Source of the DNA: Ochromonas danica
Lineage: Eukaryota; Sar; Chrysophyceae; Chromulinales; Chromulinaceae
Assembly: GCA_015146655.1 (NCBI GenBank)
Contig: VKHL01000127.1
Location: forward strand, 20,446-84,445
Direction of reading: 5' to 3'
Length of the DNA stretch: 64,000 bases
Shown here: positions 9,940 through 20,900 of the stretch, in pieces
Layout of the letters: every line of letters begins with the position of its first letter
Position numbering within the stretch: the first letter of the stretch is position 1
Notes under the pieces: model-generated
What the model was told of the DNA's origin: nothing
The model's database searches: none
What the model saw: the letters and a program-made list of their open reading frames with translations, nothing else
Made by a program: the position numbers and the translations under genes

Positions 9940-11788
9940 TTACCTTCTTCTCTTGGAAGAGGCAACAGAAGCAACCTCATTATTTTGAAGAGCAGCTGCT
10001 GCAGCATTAACTCCTGAAGATCTTCTCTTAGAAACAGGTCCATTACCTCCTTCCTTCTCCACTGCAGAAGAAGTATTAGCCAGGGATGATGAATCATCTC
10101 CACCAAGACCATTCGTAGAGACAGATGTACTAGTAGTTCCACCACGTCCACCACCAGAGGATCGACGTCCATTAGGTTTCTTGTTACCACCATTTCCACT
10201 GCCAGGCTCAACAGCTAATAAAGGCACGAGAAAATGATCACCTAGTCCTTCAACACCACCAAGTTTCTCATCGATTAATCCATAGTATGCAAGTTCTTGA
10301 CGAATACGTAATTTTTCAGTTTCATCTTCTACAATAGTTTGTCGATAGAGTGATTCTGCTTTATTACGTGCTGATTGTGCATCTAATAGGATCTTATTTA
10401 ATTCATTTACTTCATGTTGCATATGTGCAACCTCTGTTAGAAGAGCAGAAGCAGCAGAATGAGAGAGACAACGAGCCATGTAAGCATTTTCTGTCATAGT
10501 AATCTCAGAAGGTAACATTGCATGTAATCCACTACAAGATGCTTCAGGTAGTTGAATCATTTCTGATGCAAGGAAACGATCTTCCATAACACTAACAGGA
10601 CTGTATAATACTCGAACACCTCTTTCCATACGTTGTCTACAATGAGATAGAAGATGTAGAGGTTCAGTAGCATTAGCACCACTACCTGCTGCTACTCCAG
10701 TTACACGACGTTTCTTACGCATTCCACTACCATTCAACTGCATAGCAATAGCAGTAGGATCAAGTACACCATTAATATACTGTATCCAAGCTTGTTGGGT
10801 AGTTAAAAGAGAAAAAGCTTGTAAGACTTCTTCTTTACTAATCTTAGTAGACCCATCTTCAGACTTGATCATACCTGCTCCTCCTCCACTACCATTTAAA
10901 GGTCTTTTTCCAGTGATAGAATAGATAATAGACAGATCAACCTCTTTATCAAAGAAAGAACTATCAATATCTCCTAAATCGCCATGTGTCTCTGATAAAC
11001 GTAATTGATCATCCAGATTATTCATATAAGCTGTCATACGTTTAATAGCTAAAGCACGTTCTTCATCATGACTTCTGGGTCTTTCTTCTACTAGGTCATC
11101 CTTCTTTACATCAACTCCTGTAGTAGCAGCTGTTGTTGCCGTGACGTCAGTAGCAAATGGGAATAGTAAAGTAGTTAATTCAGGTGGTAAAGATGATCTT
11201 GGTAATACAGTGGTAAGACCTGATGATTGTGCTACCAGACGAAAATCTTCAATTTTCATTTCCATCTCTTCTTCACGATGTTCTAATTCTTCTAATAATT
11301 CACGATTAGTAGGACATGATGAGGTTGATGTTGTTGTTGTTGCTGATGGTTGCGATGATGGTAGTGGTGGCACTGCTACTAAATTAGTAGTAGCCGTTGT
11401 TGTTGAAGTAGTAGTCATCTTCGATGTAGCAGCACATTCATTTTCACATAATGCTTGTAATGCTTTACATTGATTACGTAATTTCTTATTATCATCTTGT
11501 ACTTCAATAACTGCTTCCATTACTGCTTTACGAACAACATTAAAAGATGTAATCCAATCATTACTTTCTTTTTCTAAATCAAATCTTTGTTGACGTATTT
11601 CATTACATTTTTCTTTCCAATAGGTAATTTCTTTGTCTTTGAGTTCAGGTTGTTTAATCCATTGATTTAATCGTTGATACTTCTTTAATAGTGTGGATTC
11701 TATTTCACAAGATGGGAAGAAAGAACGCTCAATACCTTGAACTAATTCTTCTTCTTTCTCTAAATGATGTTCACGTGATAAGTGCTAG

Positions 11789-11853
<65 letters not shown>

Positions 11854-12424
11854 ACAGTCAGTGAGAGTGAGCAAAAAACAGGATATACTGTAAACCAGCC
11901 TCTATGTTTAATAGACTTACCACAAATAGTGTTCCTCTTTCTATTTCTTTATAATCTTTTTTAATTTCAGCTTTTGATAAAGTTTCAAATCCTAATACCA
12001 ACCAAAAGACAACGGTCAGTCATTACGCAGTCATCGTTAACACAGGTAGTCCCTATGATGTGATGGATTCAAACAGGTACTAACTACTAGTACATGTGAT
12101 ACAGTAGATCCATCACACTAGCACTAGCACTGCTGCACTGGCAGTGGACTAGCACTACAACTTACCTGGTACAGCAGGAATAACACGAGTTGGATTACGT
12201 GCAGCAAAACGTGTCGAGTCTGTATTCAATAATGCTGCAGAAATACGATCATATTGTTCACGAATTTTAGCCTCACGGCGTTGCCTAAATCATCATAATA
12301 GAGAAAAGAAGTTTGAAGGTTTGATGATAAACCAGACCAGACAGTCTTTGGCAGAACTTGAAGGAGAAATGTACCTTTTCTTATGAGTAGCAAGAGAAGC
12401 TGCGGTAGGAGCGGTAGTAGTCAT
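9940..12424 (-). CDS. Unrecognised nuclear-type coiled-coil protein
   Basis: Four exons (12424-12375, 12284-12166, 11991-11921, 11784-9940), all with GT-AG borders and matching phases, give 694 residues. I do not recognise the family. Visible features are a basic charged N-terminus (KKRQRREAKIREQYDRI), a charged helical region with KEEELVQGIERSFFPSCEIES and KQPELKDKEITYWKEKCNEIRQQ suggesting coiled coil, and a Thr/Ala-rich low-complexity linker. A second predicted coiled coil (AHMQHEVNELNKILLDAQ...) leads to a Ser/Gly-rich tail with two basic clusters (SKRRSSG, SKRRR) that could be nuclear localisation signals. Intron 3 carries a long (TG)n tract on the sense strand. It is divergent from the SET-domain gene. 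Gene structure is well supported; function is unknown. Confidence 0.75.
11791..11848 (-). repeat. (TG)29 microsatellite in intron 3 of the coiled-coil gene
   Basis: The plus strand shows 29 uninterrupted CA units, so the sense strand of the gene reads (TG)n. It ends 6 nt before the intron's AG acceptor at 11786-11785. Confidence 0.95.
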
Positions 12425-12759
12425 GATGTCTATTTCAAGGTGATCTATTGTATGAAAAACAAACCCAAAGAATCAAAAATTAGACATAACCAACAACAAG
12501 AGAATTTGTGGTTGTATTTACCTTCTTTTTCAAATCCTGTACAAAACGAAACAATATGGATGCAAGAAAAGGAAGTCAATCACGAATCCAAGAAAGGTCT
12601 TCTTCTTCTTCTTCTTTTGAGGTCTGACTGATGTGATTGATGGTCTGTCTACTGGGCAGGTGCAGAGAGAGAGAAAAGTGGTGATGATCCGATCGTCACT
12701 TGAACTCCTGTCCCTCTTACGGGCTACACATCCCCATACAGCAATCACCCTTTAGTTAT

Positions 12760-12843
12760 AAGTTATAACCTCCAATTTGCGAGTTAATATGAGTGGGTAA
12801 ATACTGGAGGCCATATTAAGTCGCAAATTGGAGGTTATAACTT
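12760..12843. repeat. Inverted repeat, 32-bp arms with 20-nt spacer
   Basis: The left arm 12760-12791 (AAGTTATAACCTCCAATTTG and on) is the reverse complement of 12812-12843 with a single mismatch (GAGTT against GACTT). The spacer is 20 nt. It could extrude as a cruciform, be the remnant of a small terminal-inverted-repeat element, or be a symmetric binding site. Confidence 0.9.
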
Positions 12844-12929
12844 GATGGTGTATCTTTTTGCTTCAGTGTTTACGTATTTACGCAAGAAAAGAGAAATTAC
12901 GCATGACTCATGTTTTGGTTCTTCTTACG

Positions 12930-12969
12930 CGAAAGTGCGAAAACACGAAACTACGAAAACCCGAACAAT
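12930..12969. repeat. 8-bp-period array, five CGAAANNN units
   Basis: CG dinucleotides fall at 12930, 12938, 12946, 12954 and 12962, exactly 8 bp apart, each followed by A-rich sequence (CGAAAGTG, CGAAAACA, CGAAACTA, CGAAAACC, CGAACAAT). It lies about 110-150 bp before the preferred SET-gene ATG. Confidence 0.85.
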
Positions 12970-13077
12970 GTCGTGGTGATGTTGCAATGCATTGATTCCC
13001 CCCCACGCGGTGAAGAGAATCAAGAAGAAGTCCAACAAACAAGAAGAATAAGGAAATATTTCTCTATTACAAAGAAA

Positions 13078-14922
13078 ATGATATGCAATCTCTTCATTGT
13101 CAATGTATTTCTATTCCTATTAGATCTTAAATTTTCTAATTCATTTCTATTTTACTCACCTTTTCTTGCAAGAACCCGTAGTATCAGCAGCAGCAATCCC
13201 AGCAGCACTGGCAGTAGTAGTAGTAGTAGCAATGGCAATGGTGGAAATAGTGCATTTCAACTTTCTATGTCTGAAGATCGTTCACTTTTAGAGCAAATGA
13301 AGCAAGCTTTAGGAGAATCTGAAAATCTTCTAGAAGATCCTGAAAATGAAAATAAACAATTATTACAAGGTTTACGTGATCGTGATCGTGATCCAAACTT
13401 AAAAGCTAATAATAAATTTATGGAATGGTTAGCAAGTAATAATGTCTATGTCAAGACAACTAGTTCATGGGGTAGAGCACCTCATCCACTTGTAATTGCT
13501 AGTGATACAGAAGCAGATGGTGAAACATGTGGTCGTGGTCTCTTATCAAGAGAAGGAATGACAGAAGGAGAGTTAATGATGACTATTCCACTTGATCTAT
13601 GTCTTACTAAAGCAAATGCACAATTGGCATTTGGTCAAGATATCATTACTGATGAAATGGATGAATATATTGCTATTGCCTTATTACTCATGCATGAGAC
13701 ATTAAAAGGTAGTCAAAGTCGTTGGAAACCATATTTTGATATTTTACCAACAATTGAAAATGTCTATCCTAGTTATATGTGGAAAGAAGAAGAATTAGAA
13801 ATGTTAAAAGGTTCACCAGTATATCATGCTTCAAAGTCATTAAGAAAGAAGATTGAACGAGAATATGAAACAGTCTATCAAGATGTTATCTTGAAATATC
13901 CTCAAACTTTTACAAAGGCATCAGAAATGACATTAGAACGCTTTTTATGGGCTTTTGTTATGCTTTTTTCACGTGCTGCTAGACTTTCTTCTAAGCAAAG
14001 TGGTGAAGAGATTGCTCTCGTACCCTATGCAGATCTTATGAATCATAATCCTTATAGTAATACCTATATTGATGCTCAAACTTCTGGATTACCTTTAATC
14101 TCTCGTACAGAAGAAGTTGCCGTCTATAGTGATCGAATCTATAAGAAGTATGAACAAGTGTTCATTAACTATGGTGAGAAAGGAAATGGTGATCTTCTTT
14201 TACTTTATGGCTTTGCTTTAGATCGTAACCCTTTCGACTCTGTTGATATCTCCGTTGGCTTGTCTAAAGAAGACCCTCTATTTCAACAAAAGAAAGCTTA
14301 TTTAGATAAAGCAGGACGTGGTGCAACGAATGTTCGATTCCCTTTACAACGATCTCGTTACCCATCTGAGCTTGTGGATTTCTTACGTCTACTATTAGCT
14401 GAAGCAGATGATCTGGGCATGCAGACTGTTGATCAGATTGACTTTAATGAAGCGATTTCACCTTCTTTAGAGCGTCGAGTGTTACAAACAATCATTAGCA
14501 TTTGTGAATCCTATCTTGAACAATACCCTAACCCTGTGGAAGGTGATGATATCTTGATGAATGATCGGGCTATGTTTGGTGCCTTATCACGTTTTCAGCG
14601 TATGGCTGTAAAACTTCGAGCATCTGAGAAACGAATCTTGTTACAGACAATAACTGCTGTGGAACAAGAGTTGCAAAACTTACCTAAGGATGTCACTGCT
14701 GATGGTGTAGTTGTTCCAGCGGGTAGATCTTTCGATGTTCTTAATACTCGTACTCGAGATGGTTACGTACGTAACAAGAGTGTTGCTAGCACTGGCGGTA
14801 ACAGTATCATTGACATTAAGAATGCAAAAGAAGAGCAAGGATCTTCAGGCGATGAAAAGGAAGGGAGCAAGCTGTCTATAGCTGAGAGAAGAAGGCGGCG
14901 AAGGTCTGGTGGGGATCAATAA
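13078..14922 (+). CDS. SET-domain protein methyltransferase, Rubisco LSMT/SETD3-type, possibly plastid-targeted
   Basis: 614 residues. The SET core begins near residue 110 with NKFMEWLASNNVYV and contains GRGLLSREGMTEGELMMTIPL. The long iSET insert includes WKPYFDILP, and PYADLMNHNPYSNT supplies the NH motif of the S-adenosylmethionine site, followed by VFINYGEKGNGDLLLLYGF with the catalytic Tyr. The C-terminal helical part resembles the Rubisco LSMT substrate-binding domain. Together these mark the LSMT/SETD3/SETD6 class of lysine or histidine methyltransferases. The ATG at 13078 starts a hydrophobic leader (MICNLFIVNVFLFLLDL), then SNS-FLFYSPFLARTRS and a Ser-rich spacer: a signal-peptide-plus-Phe arrangement like plastid presequences of secondary algae. 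An upstream in-frame ATG at 12910 would bury this leader. Ser/Gly low complexity follows the leader. Confidence 0.85.
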   Translation: MICNLFIVNVFLFLLDLKFSNSFLFYSPFLARTRSISSSNPSSTGSSSSSSNGNGGNSAFQLSMSEDRSLLEQMKQALGESENLLEDPENENKQLLQGLRDRDRDPNLKANNKFMEWLASNNVYVKTTSSWGRAPHPLVIASDTEADGETCGRGLLSREGMTEGELMMTIPLDLCLTKANAQLAFGQDIITDEMDEYIAIALLLMHETLKGSQSRWKPYFDILPTIENVYPSYMWKEEELEMLKGSPVYHASKSLRKKIEREYETVYQDVILKYPQTFTKASEMTLERFLWAFVMLFSRAARLSSKQSGEEIALVPYADLMNHNPYSNTYIDAQTSGLPLISRTEEVAVYSDRIYKKYEQVFINYGEKGNGDLLLLYGFALDRNPFDSVDISVGLSKEDPLFQQKKAYLDKAGRGATNVRFPLQRSRYPSELVDFLRLLLAEADDLGMQTVDQIDFNEAISPSLERRVLQTIISICESYLEQYPNPVEGDDILMNDRAMFGALSRFQRMAVKLRASEKRILLQTITAVEQELQNLPKDVTADGVVVPAGRSFDVLNTRTRDGYVRNKSVASTGGNSIIDIKNAKEEQGSSGDEKEGSKLSIAERRRRRRSGGDQ

Positions 14923-15492
14923 GTCTGATGATAACATTGTACTAAGACTGAGCATTTCTCTTTTTGATAAGTAATGTTTTGTCCATAGTATCTTCCATTC
15001 TTTTCATCTTGGGGTAGGTAACACAATCCTCACGCGAATGGCATGCTATATGTGGGAAAGGATTAGCAAGTGCAGTACACCAAATCTTGAAATAGGTGCA
15101 CTGCTAACATTTCTCTTTGTGGCGAGCATTTTTCTGTTCTATCACAATAGTCCCTTTCAGTGGTCACTTTCTCGTGCTAACAGAGTCAAGTACATCATTC
15201 ATCACTAGCATGAGTGGGCTGCACTTAATAGAAGTGTAGAAGTGAAGATGAAAAGCAAAGAACTAAACAGAATAAACCTGTGACTTGGCATGCACAGGCA
15301 AAGTCATATTACATTCAGGAAATATGATAGGTAAATCCTATAAAATCCTCTTACAAACCAGTGGATATATATCATAACAAAAGATATATCGCACCACAGC
15401 ACTGATTATACTTGGTGCACAATCATTACACTTGTGCACTATCTAACATGTCGCGATCAATCTAACAAAACTCTACTAGTCTTAACTTTGTT
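14923..15492. other. Intergenic region between convergent genes
   Basis: 570 bp between the SET gene and the BT1 transporter stop. Several partly complementary stretches (TGGTGCAC/GTGCAC around 15413-15436) occur, but no ORF, tRNA or clear repeat. Confidence 0.45.
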
Positions 15493-17403
15493 TTAACAAC
15501 CATCTCCACCAACTGCTGGCTGGCAAGATGTGTCCACATTGATCAACAAAACAGCAGCCGCCAATCCGTACTATATCAACAACCCCAAACAAACATATCA
15601 TAAGCACACACGAGAAATGATGAAAGGCCATCTTCATTAAGAACTTACCCCTACAACGAGAATAGCCAAAACCAAAGCAATATAGCCTCGGGTATCGCTG
15701 GCTCCAAGCCTCTCTCCTTTTTCCTTCCACTCTTTGCATTCTTCCTTGGAAGCAGGTAAGAATGGCACGAAAATGAACGATGCACCAACACTAATACCCA
15801 ACAATAACAAAGTATAGTTGGTAAACTTCGTTGGTCCATCAGAATCAAAGTAAGCATCCTTGGATGTAATATCCACAGAGTTGGATGAACATCCATTGGT
15901 ATCATCATCACAAGAAACAGCATCCATTGGAGTGAGTAACTGTGTGCTAATGACTCCATTCAATGTTAATGCCGCATTACCCACAGTCACAATCAGCTCA
16001 TACGTTGTCGCTTCTTGACCAGGAACAGCGAGTTCGATTACAGCCATGGAATACAACACCTGAGCTAAACCCTGAACAAATTGGGTATCTAAATCAATGA
16101 AAATAGTGAACCAAGGATCCATTAATCCACCCGTATTATGGAAGGGCACAAGCCACACAAGTCCCATGATCGCAGCAATAAAGGTAGAAGCGAATTGTGT
16201 GTATCTCCAATTTCGGTTAATAAGATACTTCTGGAAGATCCAAACAGCTAAAACTAGAGCAGCATATGTCGTAATCGTATCAATACCAGACTGGAAATTC
16301 GTCAATTTAATTATATAATACTGCACAGTGATGGAAGCATTGTTTACGAAATTTGTCAAAGAACAAGTGCCTGTAACAAAGATCAGTAAATAGAGAGTCG
16401 TCAAATTTGTCATTGTGCTCCATAAACCTTCAAAATAATGACTCCAAGAATGCACTGGAACTCGACTATTATCTAACTCTTTCAAGAAGAAGATAGGAAT
16501 TGTTAACAATGCAACAATACCAAGCAGTAATCCATAATATTGATTGACTGTCAATCCCCAAGACCAACAATCCATAGCATCAGTGGGACAATCAGGATCA
16601 TTGGTTGTCGGACCATTAAGAAGAAATGTCTGAATAACACCAGCAACCATACAAAAAGAAAAGCGAATTCGTTGACCGGTGGCAAGAATTTGACCTCTTT
16701 GTTCAGGCTTCTCTAATTGCCCCAATTCCACACAATAACCATCAGCAGGGACATCACTCAACATAACGAAGCATTGCATAAACAACAATGTGAGCATCCA
16801 AGTGGAAGAATTCATTTGATCTCCCATAATGGCTAAAACCAACAACATGATTAACACCAAGGACCAACCCATCAACATCCATGGTTTACGACGTAAACCA
16901 AAAGGACGATAAGAGTCAGTTAACATGGCAAACCACACTTTGAAACTCCAAGCAAAGAAGACAATGTTTCTAGCATTAGCACAGACGTTGGAAGCTCCGT
17001 CATAATTGTAGACACAAAAGGGAAGCAGTGTGCCAGAGGATCCGTAGAGAAGCCCTACGGAAGCATATTGGCAGTAGAGACCAACATAGTTCCAACTCCA
17101 CATGTCAGGAACTTCAAGAAGAGGTTCAGCCTCATCAATCAGACCATCGTTTTCTAATTGAAAGCATAAATTACAAGATATTATTTATGGTATAAGGCTT
17201 GGGATATGAGAGAAGAGGAAAGAAAGAGTGGTGTGAGTATTACCTTCAATGGACTTCAAGAGGGATTTGCGCACTTCTCGTTCTTCCATGACAATATCTT
17301 CTGCTTCTTGTCCTCCTAAAGCAGAAGTAATATTGGGATTGGAATCCCTATTGGATGTTAAAAACAGCTCAGAGACAATTTCATGACTAATCGTTCGACT
17401 CAT
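15493..17403 (-). CDS. Folate/biopterin (BT1) family transporter
   Basis: Three exons (17403-17244, 17153-15649, 15570-15493) give 580 residues. The last small exon was found by splicing GT at 15648 to AG at 15571: it replaces an early stop and completes the final membrane helix (VLAILVV-GYGLAAAVLLI) and a short Cys-containing tail. About 12 hydrophobic segments are visible. Family hallmarks are the YASVGLLYG start of the membrane region, a loop with FAMLTDSYRPFGLRRKPWM (the D-x-x-P-G-x-x-R-R-x-P type motif after helix 2), and SDVPADGYCVELG in helix 4. BT1 proteins carry folates, pterins or S-adenosylmethionine in protists, plants and cyanobacteria. The cytoplasmic N-terminus is acidic and Ser-rich. 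Substrate and membrane location cannot be read from sequence. It is divergent from the IQ/B-box gene. Confidence 0.88.
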
Positions 17404-17939
17404 TTTCCTATCTAATTAATTAATCTAATATGTATAAATTGAGAGTTTGTTAGTGGATGATATCCGATATCTTGTTCTAATTCTAGTTGCTTTTTGCAGT
17501 TGTGGATGAGCGAGCCAGCGGCGGCCAGCGGAACGTGAGCGGCTGGCTCCTCGTTCCAACCATCTTATTAACAGAGCAGAGCCAAAGACACCACCAAAAC
17601 CACACACAGAACGATCTTTCATACAGCAAGGGAAGACCAGAAAATCACCGGAAAAGGGTTGGCGCAGAGTACAAGATTCTGGAATTCTGGAATTCTGTAA
17701 TTCTGGAATTCTGTAATTCTGTACTTCTGGAGATTTAGCGATTTCCAAATTCTCTAATCTCTAAATCTGGAAATCTGGAAATCTGAGAGCCGAGCGTTAC
17801 TTTGCCAGCAGCAGCGGTCATCATGCTTTCTGTTTTCAATTATTTATTGATTTATAGACGTTGTTTTATATAGTAGTTTTAAAGAATGAATATTTGATTG
17901 ATTATATATAACATCAGCAACAGTAATCATTGCGTCCAT
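17404..17939. promoter_or_regulatory. Divergent intergenic region with long 8-bp array
   Basis: 536 bp between the BT1 transporter and the IQ/B-box gene. The main feature is a 14-unit 8-bp-period array at 17675-17786. GC-rich sequence (GAGCGAGCCAGCGGCGGCCAGCG, about 17507-17530) precedes it. An upstream TTG-initiated extension of the IQ gene frame to 17898 is ignored. Confidence 0.5.
17675..17786. repeat. 8-bp-period array, 14 degenerate units (AATTCTGG-like)
   Basis: Cutting the sequence every 8 bp from 17675 gives gattctgg, aattctgg, aattctgt, aattctgg, aattctgt, aattctgt, acttctgg, agatttag, cgatttcc, aaattctc, taatctct, aaatctgg, aaatctgg, aaatctga. The phase is never lost although units diverge. 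It lies 272 bp before the BT1 ATG (minus strand) and 154 bp before the IQ/B-box ATG. Confidence 0.95.
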
Positions 17940-20900
17940 ATGAGTAATAAGAACAACTTTTCTCTTCATTATCCTTCTACCTCATCATCCACTAATCACA
18001 TCCTCCTTCTCCCTCAAGAAGAGAAAATGAAAAAAACTGAAAATCTTTCTATAGAAAAAGACAATGAAAATGAAGATATGTTGACTTCTTCAGTTCAGAT
18101 TAAGAACTTTCTACGTCAATTCACTATCGATGAGATTCAACGTCCTCTCAGTCTACATCAACAAGAACAACTAGCACAACATCTTCTCACTTCCATTCAG
18201 AGACTAGATGATGAAGAAGGAAAGCTACCTGATCATCTTGAAGAGTTCAAACGGATCTATGAAGGACCTCATCATGTTGAAGCAAAGCTACCAATTCTAT
18301 CACAACTTACCCCTCGTACCAAGAAGATGATTGCTGTCATTCCTAAACCCAATGAAGCTGAAATGGCTCAAGTGCGAGCTATTGAACGAGGTACTAGGCA
18401 TCAAGTTGGTCGTCCATTCTATCAAAAGCTTAATGAAGGCCGAAATCCTATGAATAAACTCAAAGAAGAGGATGACCCAACACTCTTAGATCCTTCTCGT
18501 ATGGAACCTTTGATTCCAAGGAATACTCAACCAACAACTGTGAAGAATAAGGCAATGAGCTATCTGGATAGTATTGAGCAGTATAAGCGCAAGCAAGCAG
18601 AGCAGCAAGATAAGATTGATTTACTCTTTGGTAATCAGCGCACTATATCAACTTCATCATCAGCTCAAAGTGTTGTTGAACATAATAAGATGAAGCGCCA
18701 GGGCAGTGGAGTTCTCAGTAGTCAAACGGTTAATCTTGGATATGGTAGCTCAAGTGGTGGAGAGGGTAAGAGGGCACAGACCAGTGTCAGAGGTAGACCC
18801 AAAGAAAAAACCTCCTCGCATCGATTAGAGCCTATGACACACACCCCTTCTTCCTCTTCGGCCAAGTATGAGGCGCTTTCTAATCGATCTCCTTCGCCGC
18901 CACTCCATAGAGCTTCGTCTGCAGTCTCAGTCAGCGCTGTTGATAAGACAGCGGCTACTGACAGAAGGTCAAGCGCTAATATCGCTTCTGCGATTTCGAA
19001 TCCTATCTCCTCTATTGGAAGTCTCTTACGTCGCTCACCCAATGACGCTACCTCTAGTAGTACTGAGGTGTTGCAGGTCAAGCAAAATGAGATAAGAAAA
19101 CAGCATCAGTCTTTTCTGGAAGATTTCACTGTGCGAGTATATGAAGAGATGGGTGTTGATCTCAATAGCTCTTTTAATCGTCTTCGAAAGTACCGACGTA
19201 ACCTTGAGATCATGCTCTATCATTTTTATCGTTTTCACCTCAACAATGCTCTGCGTCGGTGGAAAGAGCGTACTTCATTAAGTCGAGAATTCCTTCGTCA
19301 ACAAGCAGCTTGGACGATCTATCGTGCCTTCCGCTACAACCATCTTTTCTCCGCCTTGAAAGTGCGTTTTACACGGCGGTATCATGAGAAAGTCCTAAAA
19401 GAGAAACGGGCAATGATTTTGGAGGCTTTTCGCAACGATACTGCAAGTCGCATCACCCGATGCTTGCGTAAGTTTGGAGAAAAGAAGCGTTTGCGGGAGC
19501 GAATGAAGCTTTCTCAGGCAGTGCGCCGTGTTCAAAGACTCTACCGCGGATGGATTGGCCGAAAAATAGCGCAGCTAAGGCTTGTTGAAAAGAAACGTAA
19601 AGAAAAAGCAGCCATTATGATCCAATGTCTTTGTCGTAGAAGATTGGCCATTCGCAAGGTATTTTAACAATGCTACTCTTATTACTTCCCGACAGCTTTT
19701 GCTAACTGTGTGTCTCTGATTAATTTTGCTCCCAGGTGTCCTTGCTGCAAAAGCTCAGTCATGTGGCCTCCTGGGTTCATGCCATGGAAACTTTTCCTAC
19801 TAACTACAGACTTCGAGCTTTGCAACAAACGTCTGCTGCCTTTATTATTAAAGCTTACCGGAGCTATCGTATAAAGAAGAAACTCTATAAACTTGTTTAT
19901 TACAATCGCTTTGCTCGTGCAATCATTATTCAGCGATACTATCGAGGATTCAGAGAGCGAAAGGCTTACCTTCAACATCTTGAGGAGAAGTATCGGGAAG
20001 AAAGGATGAAAAACAAGAATGCTGTTATCATCCAAAAATATGTTCGCCGCTTTCTGGCGGAGTTGGCGTTAGATCGACTTTATGAGGCAAAAGATAATCG
20101 CCAAATTGAGCTATATAATCAGAAGTTACTTTTACTTGCCCAAGGAGATGGCTGTTTGACATTTTTCAAACGTTACCTTCATCGCTGGCGTTACTGGCAC
20201 CCATTCTCCAAAGAAAAAGTCTACGAGAAGAAAGCGCTCTTGATACAGAAGGTGTACCGTGGCTATCATGGGAGACAACGAGCTTATCTTCTGAAAATCA
20301 TGCAAACGGTGGAGAAAGTTCAAGCAGCTCAACTGAAGCGTTATCGCGCTGTGGTGCGCATTCAAAAGCATTGGCGGGGATACCAAACAAGGTTAGTTTC
20401 ATTTCTACTCCTCATAATCAAGTTTTAGTTAATATTGTGCTGTTTCTTAATATACCGATAACAGAGTTAGATTACATCAGCGTCATCGTGCGAGTAAAGC
20501 AGTTGTTATCCAATGCCTATATCGATGTCACAACGCACGAAAGAGGTTCAACTTTCTTAAGCTGTTAAACCGTCGAGCCGCTTTCCTCACAGCCAATGTT
20601 CGTCGCATGATCAAACGTCATCATTTCCATCTACGCTATAAACGCCAGCAATATCTATTACAAGCTGCGATTCCCATTCAATGCTTCTTTCGAAGATGTA
20701 AAGCGCGGAGAATTCGTGACCGGCTCCTCAAAGAGATGCGCACCCAGCGGGAGTATAATCTGATAAATCATATCCACTTCATCCATTTATTAGCCTCCGT
20801 CCAGTTGCAAATTTTAATTGATACTATTCCAAAAGCCATTCAGCATCGTTATTACGTGGTATCCGGAGTCGATTGTCCGTGTCTCGGTCCTATTCAAGCT

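Larger units (their letters stand above)
12425..13077. promoter_or_regulatory. Divergent intergenic region with inverted repeat and 8-bp array
   Basis: This region separates the coiled-coil gene from the SET gene. It contains a near-perfect inverted repeat (12760-12843) and a five-copy CGAAANNN array (12930-12969), listed separately. The frame of the SET gene is open from an ATG at 12910, but that part coincides with the array and is taken as UTR. Confidence 0.5.

Noticed and set aside
17675-17786. Reading the GAATTC-rich array as a heat-shock element cluster
   Set aside because: GAA and TTC abut or are spaced irregularly for nGAAnnTTCn pentamers, whereas the 8-bp phase explains the whole stretch.
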